Of a stretch of 6,897 nt of DNA, positions 1 through 6,398 are shown piece after piece; the first letter of the stretch is position 1; each line of letters begins with the position of its first letter. Source of the stretch: Verrucomicrobiota bacterium. GTDB lineage: Bacteria > Verrucomicrobiota > Verrucomicrobiia > Opitutales > Opitutaceae. The position numbers and the translations under genes were made by a program. The notes beneath the pieces are model-generated. The model was given only the letters and a program-made list of their open reading frames with translations, ran no database searches and was not told the DNA's origin. Location of the stretch: the NCBI GenBank assembly GCA_003694825.1, contig RFJS01000241.1, positions 1-6,897 of the forward strand. Reading direction: 5' to 3'.

Positions 1-25
1 GCCGCCCGCCATGGCTCTGCATGCG

Positions 26-33
26 AAAGGAGG
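26..33 (+). promoter_or_regulatory. Ribosome binding site of the exported protein
   Basis: AAAGGAGG is a near-perfect anti-16S match, with 7 nt between it and the ATG at 41. It decides against the upstream in-frame ATG at 11, which would place this site inside the coding region and spoil the signal peptide. Confidence 0.85.
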
Positions 34-40
34 ATTTGTC

Positions 41-550
41 ATGAACAGGACGCTTCGAATTCTCGCGCTTGTTTCTGTGCTGATCCTGCCATTCGCGGGT
101 GCCATTGCCGCCGAGGAGCAGGATGAGCGTGTTCTGCAGGTGCAGGTCAATGTGCCCCCGACCTGGAGGCCGTGGCTCGAGGACGACATCGCCGATGTCT
201 TCGCCAACCGCGTCGAGGAGGTCTTCCGGCGGCACGGCTTTGATGGACGCGTCGAGCGCGTGGACCCCGTCGTCGACGAGTTGGATGAAGCGCGCCCGCT
301 GCTGACCATCAACCTCATCGAATGGCGGATTCGGCGTTCGGGCATGATCGAGTGCACGTTTACCGCGAGTCTCCAGAACGGAAATACCGTCCATCAGTTC
401 GGTCTCTACACGACCTCGCGGATCCGGTGGCTCAACGCGCCGGGGCGGTTCGGGCTCGCCCGCGCCTTCGAGGATGCGGCCGATACCGCGCTCGATGACC
501 TGGCCGAGGATATCGCCCGCACCGAGCCGATTCCCGGGCTCAGACGGTGA
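41..550 (+). CDS. Sec-exported small protein of unknown function
   Basis: I do not recognise this 169-aa protein. The N-terminus is a clear Sec signal peptide: a basic start (MNRTLR), a hydrophobic core at about residues 7-22, and an AIA-A type cleavage site near residues 21-24. There is no lipobox cysteine. The mature part of about 145 aa is acidic, with a predicted pattern of an early strand (VLQVQVNV), an amphipathic helix (about 48-66), two or three strands in the middle (LLTINLIEWRI, MIECTFTASL, TVHQFGLYTT) and a long C-terminal helix rich in Ala and Asp. This alpha/beta pattern resembles small periplasmic or outer-membrane-associated domains, but no family can be named. The ATG at 41 is preferred over the in-frame ATG at 11 because AAAGGAGG lies at 26-33 and the signal peptide then starts properly. 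It is first in an apparent operon, 41 nt ahead of the coiled-coil gene. The gene is solid; its function is unknown. Confidence 0.82.
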   Translation: MNRTLRILALVSVLILPFAGAIAAEEQDERVLQVQVNVPPTWRPWLEDDIADVFANRVEEVFRRHGFDGRVERVDPVVDELDEARPLLTINLIEWRIRRSGMIECTFTASLQNGNTVHQFGLYTTSRIRWLNAPGRFGLARAFEDAADTALDDLAEDIARTEPIPGLRR

Positions 551-573
551 GGCGTGTGCCTTGTCGTCCGCTG

Positions 574-581
574 AAAGGAGG
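574..581 (+). promoter_or_regulatory. Ribosome binding site of the coiled-coil protein
   Basis: AAAGGAGG ends 10 nt before the ATG at 592. It supports that start over the in-frame GTG at 547, which overlaps the previous stop codon, and the TTG at 586. The same octamer precedes the first gene of the operon. Confidence 0.8.
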
Positions 582-591
582 GGAATTGAAG

Positions 592-1317
592 ATGCAAACC
601 GACACCCTGTCGCTCGTGTTTTCGGCGGCGGCGCTTGCCGCGGCCCTGGCCGCGTGGTGGCGCGCCGGCGGCGAGAGCGATGTCCGGGAGCTGCGTGAGC
701 AGCTTCGCGGCGAACTCGAGCAGTTGCGCCGGCGTCAGAATGAAATGGCGGAGCATGCGGCCGCCGTGCTGACGCAGGCCTACGAGGCCCATCGGCGGCG
801 GATCGAGGCCGTTCGCCGCCGGCTGCGCGAAGAAGCGCGCGAAGCCGGCGCGGAAATCGAGGAGCAGATGGAGCGGGCGCGCCGCCAGCTCGACGCCGTC
901 GGCGAACGCCTTGAGCGCGCCGCTCGCTCCGTGCGTGGGGAGGCCGTCTCGAAGGCTCACGCGGCCGAACAGGCCATCGCCCGCAGCGTCCGGCGGATCG
1001 AGGCTCGAGTTATGTTGATCGGGGTGCGCGTCCGCGCTCAGGCGGCCCGCGGCGCCGCCGAGCGCGGGGATTTCGACGAGGCCGAGGCGCTGCTCGCCCG
1101 TGCCGCGGATGAGTTTCAGGAGGCGCGTGCCCTGCTCGGAAACGATGCCGAGCTCGAGTTGCCGCTCGGCGCGATCCGTGCTTCGCTGCGGGAAGCGACG
1201 TCAGCCTTGAAGGCCCGGGCCGAAGATGCCCGCCAGAAAATAGAGAAGGCAATTGTGGATACAGAACAGCTCGTCGGCCGTCTCGAGGCGGACGAGTCCA
1301 ACCCGAATAATCACTGA
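592..1317 (+). CDS. Single-pass membrane protein with long coiled coil, upstream of FtsH
   Basis: This is a 241-aa protein of no recognised family. Residues 5-23 form one hydrophobic segment (TLSLVFSAAALAAALAAWW). It is followed by a highly charged Arg/Glu/Ala helix from about 28 to 138 with heptad-like spacing, read as a long coiled coil. A hydrophobic patch (VMLIGVRV, about 140-147) leads into a helical-hairpin segment (about 150-183, with AAERGDFDEAEALLARA) that looks like one TPR-type repeat. A last amphipathic helix (about 193-232) follows, then a polar tail. The start is set by the AAAGGAGG at 574-581. The stop at 1315-1317 is only 2 nt before the ftsH ATG, which lacks its own ribosome binding site, so the two are probably translationally coupled. 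With the Arg-rich flank after the membrane segment, the coiled coil most likely faces the cytoplasm, where it could scaffold or modulate FtsH. That role is inference from context. The composition could also fit a generic envelope scaffold. Confidence 0.8.
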   Translation: MQTDTLSLVFSAAALAAALAAWWRAGGESDVRELREQLRGELEQLRRRQNEMAEHAAAVLTQAYEAHRRRIEAVRRRLREEAREAGAEIEEQMERARRQLDAVGERLERAARSVRGEAVSKAHAAEQAIARSVRRIEARVMLIGVRVRAQAARGAAERGDFDEAEALLARAADEFQEARALLGNDAELELPLGAIRASLREATSALKARAEDARQKIEKAIVDTEQLVGRLEADESNPNNH

Positions 1318-1319
1318 GC

Positions 1320-3362
1320 ATGAACAGAAAGGACACCCGCAACCTTCGGCTGCCCTCGGGCGATCAGCCTCCCGTCAATGGCTGGACCATCGCCTGGATT
1401 CTCGTGACGCTGCTCGTCCTGTGGGGATGGCAGGAGGCCTTCGAGCGCATGGCCATCCGCACGATTCCCTATAGCGAGTTTCGAGCATTGGTCGATCAAG
1501 GCGCGGTCGAGGCCGTGACGGTGAAGGAGGATGAGATCATCGGACGGGCCCGCAAGCTGGAGGATGCGGGCGTCGATGGCGACGAAGCCGCTGCCGCCGG
1601 CGCCGAAGAGAACAACGCGGCCGTCGGTTCAGCGGCGGAGACGCCGGAGCGGGAGGAGTCCACTTTCATCTTTCGCACGATCCGGATCGAGGACCCGAAA
1701 CTCGTCGACGAACTCGTCGACGCCGGCGTGGAATTCACCGCCGTGCGGCCGAATCCAATGACGGAGATTCTCGTCGGCTGGCTCCTGCCATTTGCGCTGG
1801 TGCTCGGATTCTGGATGCTGTTGTCCCGCCGCGCCGCCGGGGCCGCCGAGGGGATGTTCGGTCTGGCGCGGAGCCGGGCCAGGCTCATCGTCGACAAAAA
1901 CACCGGTGTCACCTTCAACGATGTCGCCGGGTGCGAAGAGGCGAAGCAGGATTTGCGGGAGGTTGTCGAGTTTCTCAAAAACCCGGCGCGCTATGAAGCG
2001 CTCGGCGCGCGCATCCCGAAAGGCGCGCTGTTGGTCGGGCCGCCGGGCACCGGCAAGACACTGCTCGCCCGGGCGGTGGCCGGCGAGGCGGGCGTCCCGT
2101 TCTTTTCGATGAGTGGTTCGGATTTCGTCGAGATGTTTGTCGGCGTGGGCGCGGCGCGCGTGCGCGATCTCTTCAAGCAGGCCAAGGCCCAGGCCCCGTG
2201 TATCATCTTTATCGATGAGATCGACGCCATCGGCCAGCAGCGGGGGGTGCACGTGGGCGCGGTCAACGATGAGCGCGAGCAGACGCTCAACGCGCTGCTT
2301 GTCGAGATGGACGGTTTCGAGGCGAACACGGGTGTGGTCATTCTCGCCGCGACCAACCGGCCTGAAGTGCTCGACCGCGCGCTCATGCGGCCCGGGCGGT
2401 TCGACCGGCAGATCGTGGTGGATGCGCCGGATCTCGATGGCCGTGAGGCGATCCTCCGAGTGCATGCCCGCAACAAGAAGCTCGCCGAGGATGTCGATCT
2501 GCGGCGGCTGGCGGCGGCGACGGCGGGCTTCTCCGGCGCCGATCTCGCCAATGTGCTCAATGAGGCCGCCCTGCTGGCGGCGCGGCGCCAGGCAAAGGCG
2601 ATCACGCAGGCCGACCTCGAGCAGGCGATCGAAAAGGTCGTCGCCGGACAGGAACGACGGAGCCGGCGCCTCAATCCCGACGAGAAGCGCCGCGTGGCGT
2701 ATCATGAAGTCGGGCACGCTCTGGTGGCCGCGTTCAGTGAGCACGCCGACCCCGTGCACAAGATCAGCATCGTGCCGCGGGGACGGGCTGCGCTCGGCTA
2801 CACGATGCAGTTGCCCAACGAGGATCAGTTCCTGCTCACGCGCAGTGAGCTCTTCGACCGGATTTGCGGCCTGCAGGGCGGTCGTGCCGCCGAGGAGATC
2901 GTCTTCGGCGAGGTCACGACCGGCGCGCAGAACGACCTCGAGCGCGCCACCGCGCTCGCGCGGCAGATGGTGGCGATCTACGGCATGAGCGAGCGGATCG
3001 GCCTGGCCCATTGCGGGGTGCGCCAGCCGCAGTTCCTCGCTGGAAACGAGGGTGGTTTTCAGCGCGACTGCTCCGAGCAGACGGCCCGGGAGATCGACGA
3101 GGAGGTGCGCCGCATCCTTGATGAGGCCTACCGCCGGGCGAAGGCGCTCCTCGAGGCGCATCGCGACAAGCTCGAGCAGATCACGGCGACTTTGCTCGAG
3201 CGCGAGACGCTCGACGGTCCGGAGTTCTACCGGCTCGTCGGCCGGGAGATGCCGCGGGTGAAGGAACCGGTGCCGCCGATGCCGGTGGCGGAGGGTGTGT
3301 CGAGTGCCCTCGGATCACCGCGGGGCAACGGAGGGCACAGGGGTCATGCTTCCGCTTCGTGA
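1320..3362 (+). CDS. ftsH: ATP-dependent zinc metalloprotease FtsH
   Basis: Membrane-anchored AAA+ protease that unfolds and degrades membrane and soluble proteins as a hexamer, with its catalytic parts in the cytoplasm. The 680 residues show two membrane segments (about 23-39 and 148-168) around a periplasmic domain, then Walker A GPPGTGKT (240-247), the pore loop FVGVG (273-277), Walker B IIFIDE (295-300), and the second region of homology with arginine fingers R357 and R360. The peptidase has the zinc motif HEVGH (462-466) and the probable third ligand D539 in [12 protein letters not shown]. All key residues are intact. The periplasmic part carries an Ala/Glu-rich, probably disordered insert (about 80-114), and the C-terminal tail (about 645-680) is Pro/Gly/Ser-rich. 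Length is slightly above the usual 610-650. No Shine-Dalgarno is visible before the ATG, so translation probably depends on the gene ending 2 nt upstream. The last 17 nt overlap the rhomboid gene. Confidence 0.98.
   Translation: MNRKDTRNLRLPSGDQPPVNGWTIAWILVTLLVLWGWQEAFERMAIRTIPYSEFRALVDQGAVEAVTVKEDEIIGRARKLEDAGVDGDEAAAAGAEENNAAVGSAAETPEREESTFIFRTIRIEDPKLVDELVDAGVEFTAVRPNPMTEILVGWLLPFALVLGFWMLLSRRAAGAAEGMFGLARSRARLIVDKNTGVTFNDVAGCEEAKQDLREVVEFLKNPARYEALGARIPKGALLVGPPGTGKTLLARAVAGEAGVPFFSMSGSDFVEMFVGVGAARVRDLFKQAKAQAPCIIFIDEIDAIGQQRGVHVGAVNDEREQTLNALLVEMDGFEANTGVVILAATNRPEVLDRALMRPGRFDRQIVVDAPDLDGREAILRVHARNKKLAEDVDLRRLAAATAGFSGADLANVLNEAALLAARRQAKAITQADLEQAIEKVVAGQERRSRRLNPDEKRRVAYHEVGHALVAAFSEHADPVHKISIVPRGRAALGYTMQLPNEDQFLLTRSELFDRICGLQGGRAAEEIVFGEVTTGAQNDLERATALARQMVAIYGMSERIGLAHCGVRQPQFLAGNEGGFQRDCSEQTAREIDEEVRRILDEAYRRAKALLEAHRDKLEQITATLLERETLDGPEFYRLVGREMPRVKEPVPPMPVAEGVSSALGSPRGNGGHRGHASAS
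3330..3335 (+). promoter_or_regulatory. Ribosome binding site of the rhomboid gene, inside ftsH
   Basis: GGAGGG lies 10 nt before the ATG at 3346 and is itself within the last codons of ftsH. It selects this ATG over the in-frame upstream GTG at 3295, and the resulting N-terminus (MLPLRDNIP) is typical of this rhomboid group. Confidence 0.75.
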
Positions 3363-4068
3363 CAACATTCCGGCCTCGCGGGTCCCGGTGGTGACCTACG
3401 CCATCGTCGCGCTCAACGTCCTGGCCTTCCTCTACGAGCTGGTGTTGCCCGCGTGGGATCTGCAGACGCTTTTTCTGCACCGGGGCATCGTGCCGGTGCG
3501 CTATACCGTGTCGGAAGTGGCGCAGTTGTTTTCGTTCGGCGAGCAGGTCTCGGCGCTGTTTACCTCGATGTTCCTGCACGGCGGGTGGATGCACCTGATC
3601 GGCAACATGTGGACGTTGTGGGTTTTTGGGGACAACGTGGAGGACCGGCTCGGGCGAATGCGCTATCTCGTGCTCTACCTCACCGGAGGACTGGCGGCGG
3701 CCGGGCTGCATATTTATTCCAATCCCGGCTCCGTCGTCCCGACGATCGGTGCGAGCGGCGCGGTCGCGGCGGTGATGGGGGCCTATTTCCGGCTCTATCC
3801 ACACGCGCGCGTGCAGATGGTGATCCCGCCATTCTTTTTCGGCCCCTACTTTGTCGTGCCGGCCGTGATCTTTCTCGGCTGGTGGTTCATCCTGCAGTTT
3901 TTCAACGGGACGTTGAGCCTGCTTGCCGCCGACAGCCAGTTTGGCGGCGTGGCGTGGTGGGCGCACGTGGGGGGATTTGTCTTCGGCGCGCTGCTGTGCA
4001 GCGTGGTGCGGGTGCGGCAGTTTTACCGTCGGCACTACGTGGACGAGGATGATCCATTTGCCTGGTGA
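3346..4068 (+). CDS. Rhomboid family intramembrane serine protease
   Basis: A 240-aa polytopic protease that cleaves transmembrane segments with a Ser-His dyad inside the membrane. The nucleophile is S137 in GASGAV (135-140) and the partner is H207 in WWAHVGG (204-210). The family hallmark HGGWMHLIGNMW (78-89) supplies H78, H83 and N87 for the oxyanion region. About six membrane segments are visible (near 15-33, 70-95, 106-122, 132-150, 165-186, 200-219), the standard core without extra domains. The N-terminal [14 protein letters not shown] is typical of a widespread bacterial subgroup. A short acidic tail (DEDDPFAW) ends the protein. The start is supported by GGAGGG at 3330-3335. It overlaps ftsH by 17 nt, which implies joint expression and fits the known B. 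subtilis case in which a rhomboid hands substrates to FtsH. The natural substrate cannot be told from sequence. Confidence 0.96.
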   Translation: MLPLRDNIPASRVPVVTYAIVALNVLAFLYELVLPAWDLQTLFLHRGIVPVRYTVSEVAQLFSFGEQVSALFTSMFLHGGWMHLIGNMWTLWVFGDNVEDRLGRMRYLVLYLTGGLAAAGLHIYSNPGSVVPTIGASGAVAAVMGAYFRLYPHARVQMVIPPFFFGPYFVVPAVIFLGWWFILQFFNGTLSLLAADSQFGGVAWWAHVGGFVFGALLCSVVRVRQFYRRHYVDEDDPFAW

Positions 4069-4091
4069 GCCGGGCCGGCAGCGGTTGGTTT

Positions 4092-4109
4092 GCGCCGGCG
4101 CGCCGGCGC
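4092..4109. repeat. Perfect 18-bp GC palindrome after the rhomboid gene
   Basis: GCGCCGGCG is followed directly by its reverse complement CGCCGGCGC, making an 18-bp perfect palindrome 23 nt after the rhomboid stop codon. A shorter GCCGG-G-CCGGC palindrome lies at 4069-4079. Neither is followed by a T tract, so they do not form a canonical intrinsic terminator. They could stall polymerase, mark the 3' end of the operon mRNA, or be chance in GC-rich DNA. Confidence 0.5.
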
Positions 4110-4255
4110 GGGCGACACGTGGCCACGGGCTGGAGTGGCGACGGTCCGGGGCGGCTTGTCGGTGTGATGGCGGGTGAAGGCCGAAGGGTGGGGTCGAAAA
4201 GGGCGGCGCGGGAGACGAAACCGTCCGGGATGAGAGGCTTGCGGCGGTCAACAGA

Positions 4256-4270
4256 GCAGGTCTAGCCTGC
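4256..4270 (+). repeat. Small inverted repeat GCAGG-TCTAG-CCTGC
   Basis: Arms GCAGG (4256-4260) and CCTGC (4266-4270) flank TCTAG. A further U-G pair would give a 6-bp stem with a 3-nt loop. The right arm AGCCTGC (4264-4270) is repeated exactly at 4328-4334, next to the permease start codon, so the left arm could pair with either copy. It could be an operator or an RNA switch element; function is unproven. Confidence 0.4.
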
Positions 4271-4279
4271 CCGGCTTCG

Positions 4280-4323
4280 CGATTCAGCGCCGGGGCCGCA
4301 GTCGGGGTGCCGGCGCTGAGTCG
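4280..4323 (+). promoter_or_regulatory. 14-bp stem-loop before the permease gene
   Basis: CGATTCAGCGCCGG (4280-4293) pairs with CCGGCGCTGAGTCG (4310-4323) over 14 bp with one G-U pair and a 16-nt loop. It ends 15 nt before the ATG at 4339. No T tract follows, so it is not a textbook intrinsic terminator. It sits where it would affect ribosome access to the permease start, or it may protect an upstream mRNA 3' end. The structure is directly seen; the role is inferred. Confidence 0.6.
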
Positions 4324-4338
4324 GATAAGCCTGCATCC

Positions 4339-6111
4339 ATGACTTTTGAGATCGCCGTTGTTTTCTGCATTCTTGCCGCTGTCGTCGTTTTGTTCGTCAC
4401 GGAACGGCTGCGACACGATACGATCGGCCTGTTGGTGATGGTCGCGCTCGGCCTGGCGCGAGTGTCCACGCCGGAGGAGCTGCTCCATGGCTTCAGCAAT
4501 CGCGCCGTCGTGACGATTGGCGCGATGTGCGTGATCAGCGCGGCATTGACCCGCACGGGGACCGTGGCGGCCCTCGGGGCGCGCCTCGCCGGTGTTTCCC
4601 AGGGGAGCCCGAAGCGGTTTCTGGCGTATAGTCTTGTCGTGGTGTGTGTGATGTCGGCGTTTATCAATAATACGCCGGTGGTGCTGGTGTTCATCCCCGC
4701 GGTGCTTACCGTGTGCGAGAAGTTCGGCGAGAGTCCGTCGAAGTTTCTGATGCCGATCTCGTTTGCCTCGATGCTCGGCGGGGCGTGCACGTTGATCGGC
4801 ACTTCGTCGAACATACTGGTCTCGTCGATCGCGCAGGCCTCGGGTGAAGGCGCGATCGGCATGTTCGAATTTTCGCGCGTCGGTGTCGTGCTTGCCGTGG
4901 GAGGGATGGTCTACCTGCTCCTGTGTTCCTTCCGGTTGCTGCCGGCGCGGGTGACGATCGCGTCGACGATGACGCCGGAGTCCGTGAAGGAGTATGTCAC
5001 GCAGGTGCAGATCGGGCCGGGATCGCATCTGGTCGGCAAGACGCTCGGGGAGACGCCGTTTGGGCGGGCGCGGGTGTCGGTCGTCGAGTTGATCCGCGGC
5101 GAAGGCATTCGGCGGCTGGACAAGGAGACGCGCCTCGAGGTTGGCGATATCCTGTTGGTGCGCGGCGACTTGAATGAAATTCTCGAGCTGGATCGGCAGC
5201 ACGAGGTGACGATCGCCCCGGAATTGACGGAGCGGATGGGGGATATGAAGCGGGTCGAGATGACGCTGTTCGAGCTGATGGTCGCCCCCGATTCGAGCCT
5301 GATCGGCATCCCCTGCCGGAAGCTGGGGCTGCGGGAGCGCTTCAATGTATCCGTATTCGCGATCCAACGGCGCGGACGCCACCATCAGCGCGAGATCGGT
5401 GATATCGAACTGCGGGGCGGGGATATTCTCCTGGTGCGCGGTCCGATCGAGGAGGCGGAACGCCTTCGGCACAGCGAAGATTTCATCCTGCTGGAGGGCG
5501 TGCACGAACAGCGGCAGGAGCGGCACAAGGCGCCGGTCGCGATAGCCACGGTCGTGGCCATTGTGGTGCTGGCGGCGCTTGGCGTGTATCCGATCAGTGT
5601 GCTGGCGATGGCCGGGGTTGGGGTCGTGGTGCTGGCGCGGCTGCTCACGCCGCGGGAGTTGTATCGTGCGGTGGACTGGCCGGTGCTGGTGTTGATTGCG
5701 GGCATGATCGCGCTGGGCGAAGCGATGGCGAAGACGGGGGCGCTGGATCTCGTCGCCGGCGTGCTGCTCGGCTCGATCGAGGGAGTGGGGCCGCACGGGT
5801 TGTTGTGGGTGTTTTATTTTCTCACCGGCGGCATGAGCCTGTTGATTTTGAACAAGCCGGCCGCCGCCCTGATGACGCCCCTCGGCATCATTCTCGCGCA
5901 CAAGCTCGGTGTGGACAGCCGGCCGTTTATCATGGCGACCGCCATCGCCGCCGCCACGGCCATGGCGACGCCCATGGGCTACCAGACGAACCTGCTTGTG
6001 TATGGGCCAGGTGGCTACAGCTTTCGCGATTTCGTCCGCTTCGGGCTGCCGCTCAATGTGGCTGTCGGGGTCGCCGCCTGCCTGTTGATCCCGGTGCTCT
6101 GGCCATTCTGA
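4339..6111 (+). CDS. SLC13/DASS-type permease with two RCK_C (TrkA-C) domains
   Basis: A 590-aa inner-membrane transporter of the SLC13 (divalent anion:Na+ symporter) superfamily. Substrate cannot be told; related proteins move dicarboxylates, sulfate or other anions. The first membrane half (about 4-200) holds INNTP (109-113) and GTSSN (154-158), the first substrate/Na+ site. Two cytosolic RCK_C domains follow: about 210-287, with GSHLVGKTL and EVGDILLVRGD, and about 303-387, with SSLIGIPCRKLGL and RGGDILLVRGP. These fit ligand-responsive gating. The second half (about 398-588) ends with TPMGYQTNLLVYGPGGY (544-560), strongly conserved in RCK_C-containing members. The counterpart of the second SNT/SNN motif reads ILNKPAAAL (503-511), which is unusual. 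The start has no good Shine-Dalgarno and lies 15 nt behind a stem-loop. It is separated from the rhomboid gene by 270 nt and is probably its own transcription unit. Confidence 0.93.
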   Translation: MTFEIAVVFCILAAVVVLFVTERLRHDTIGLLVMVALGLARVSTPEELLHGFSNRAVVTIGAMCVISAALTRTGTVAALGARLAGVSQGSPKRFLAYSLVVVCVMSAFINNTPVVLVFIPAVLTVCEKFGESPSKFLMPISFASMLGGACTLIGTSSNILVSSIAQASGEGAIGMFEFSRVGVVLAVGGMVYLLLCSFRLLPARVTIASTMTPESVKEYVTQVQIGPGSHLVGKTLGETPFGRARVSVVELIRGEGIRRLDKETRLEVGDILLVRGDLNEILELDRQHEVTIAPELTERMGDMKRVEMTLFELMVAPDSSLIGIPCRKLGLRERFNVSVFAIQRRGRHHQREIGDIELRGGDILLVRGPIEEAERLRHSEDFILLEGVHEQRQERHKAPVAIATVVAIVVLAALGVYPISVLAMAGVGVVVLARLLTPRELYRAVDWPVLVLIAGMIALGEAMAKTGALDLVAGVLLGSIEGVGPHGLLWVFYFLTGGMSLLILNKPAAALMTPLGIILAHKLGVDSRPFIMATAIAAATAMATPMGYQTNLLVYGPGGYSFRDFVRFGLPLNVAVGVAACLLIPVLWPF

Positions 6112-6135
6112 CGGCGAACGGGGCGAGATTCGGGC

Positions 6136-6163
6136 GCGACATTCCCGCGGGTCGACGTATAAT
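6136..6163 (+). promoter_or_regulatory. Sigma-70-type promoter of the small cysteine protein
   Basis: A perfect -10 element TATAAT (6158-6163) follows a 4/6 match to the -35 box, GCGACA (6136-6141), with a 16-bp spacer. The consensus -10 stands out in otherwise very GC-rich DNA. The expected transcription start (about 6170-6172) falls at or next to the ATG at 6172, predicting a leaderless or nearly leaderless mRNA. The spacer contains the palindrome CCCGCGGG (6144-6151), of unknown meaning. Confidence 0.65.
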
Positions 6164-6171
6164 ACCGGCGC

Positions 6172-6360
6172 ATGACCTTCACCTGTCCATACTTCAGGCC
6201 CGACGACGAGTGGTGCCTGCTGCTCAAGACGGTCTGCGTGCCGGGGCGGCCGGGGTGTGTGCTCAAGAAGGCGAAGAACATGTTTCTGGTCCCTGTCGAG
6301 GAGCGGATTCGGCAGGCCGAGGCGGCGCGGCGAAAGCGCATCCTCGAGCGCGGCCGCTGA
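6172..6360 (+). CDS. Small four-cysteine protein, function unknown
   Basis: A 62-aa basic protein of no family that I can name. The first half carries four cysteines, C5, C15, C22 and C29 (spacing C-x9-C-x6-C-x6-C), with the signature CPYFRPDDEWC followed by CVPGRPGCVL. This is compatible with a structural zinc or iron-sulfur site, or with disulfides. The second half (about 41-62) is a charged Arg/Glu/Ala helix. No signal peptide or membrane segment is seen. There is no Shine-Dalgarno before the ATG, but a consensus TATAAT ends 8 nt upstream, so it is probably transcribed from its own promoter as a leaderless message. The compositional break between the Cys-rich head and the helical tail, plus the promoter, argue that it is a real gene despite its length. 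It converges on the methyltransferase-like gene, with a 38-nt gap. Comparative conservation of the cysteines would settle it. Confidence 0.7.
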   Translation: MTFTCPYFRPDDEWCLLLKTVCVPGRPGCVLKKAKNMFLVPVEERIRQAEAARRKRILERGR

Positions 6361-6398
6361 GGTCGCCGGGGGACGGGGCGGGCGTGGCGGCCGGCCGG

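Noticed and set aside
11..40. An upstream ATG that would extend the first protein by 10 residues
   Set aside because: It has no ribosome binding site of its own, and the AAAGGAGG at 26-33 points to the ATG at 41, which gives a normal signal peptide.
547..591. A GTG start for the coiled-coil gene overlapping the previous stop
   Set aside because: It would translate through the strong AAAGGAGG at 574-581 and add a basic leader before the membrane segment; the ATG at 592 fits better.
1699..1724. A direct repeat ACTCGTCGACG in ftsH
   Set aside because: It simply encodes the repeated LVDELVDAG residues of the protein and needs no other explanation.
1629..3161. A 510-codon open frame antisense to ftsH
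   Set aside because: It is the mirror of a clearly conserved ftsH reading frame, has no recognisable motif, and has an Arg/His/Leu-skewed composition typical of antisense frames in GC-rich DNA.
4065..4265. A 66-codon plus-strand frame starting with a GTG that overlaps the rhomboid stop
   Set aside because: The GTGA overlap is attractive, but the product is Gly/Arg/Ser/Ala-rich without structure, no Shine-Dalgarno is present, and the frame contains the 18-bp GC palindrome, so I treat the gap as noncoding.
4239..4266. A possible promoter for the permease (TTGCGG, 16 nt, TCTAGC)
   Set aside because: Only three of six -10 positions match, and it overlaps the small inverted repeat; too weak to annotate.
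3181..5901. A 906-codon open frame on the minus strand, antisense to ftsH's end, the rhomboid gene, the gap and the permease gene
   Set aside because: The translation is dominated by His, Arg, Gln and Pro with no domain, membrane pattern or ribosome binding site. It runs antisense to two unmistakable genes, and such long frames are expected opposite GC-rich coding DNA. Its openness through the 270-nt gap is curious but not enough.
6361..6398. A terminator in the convergent gap
   Set aside because: Short GGCCGGCC-type palindromes are present, but no stem of useful length and no T tract on either strand.
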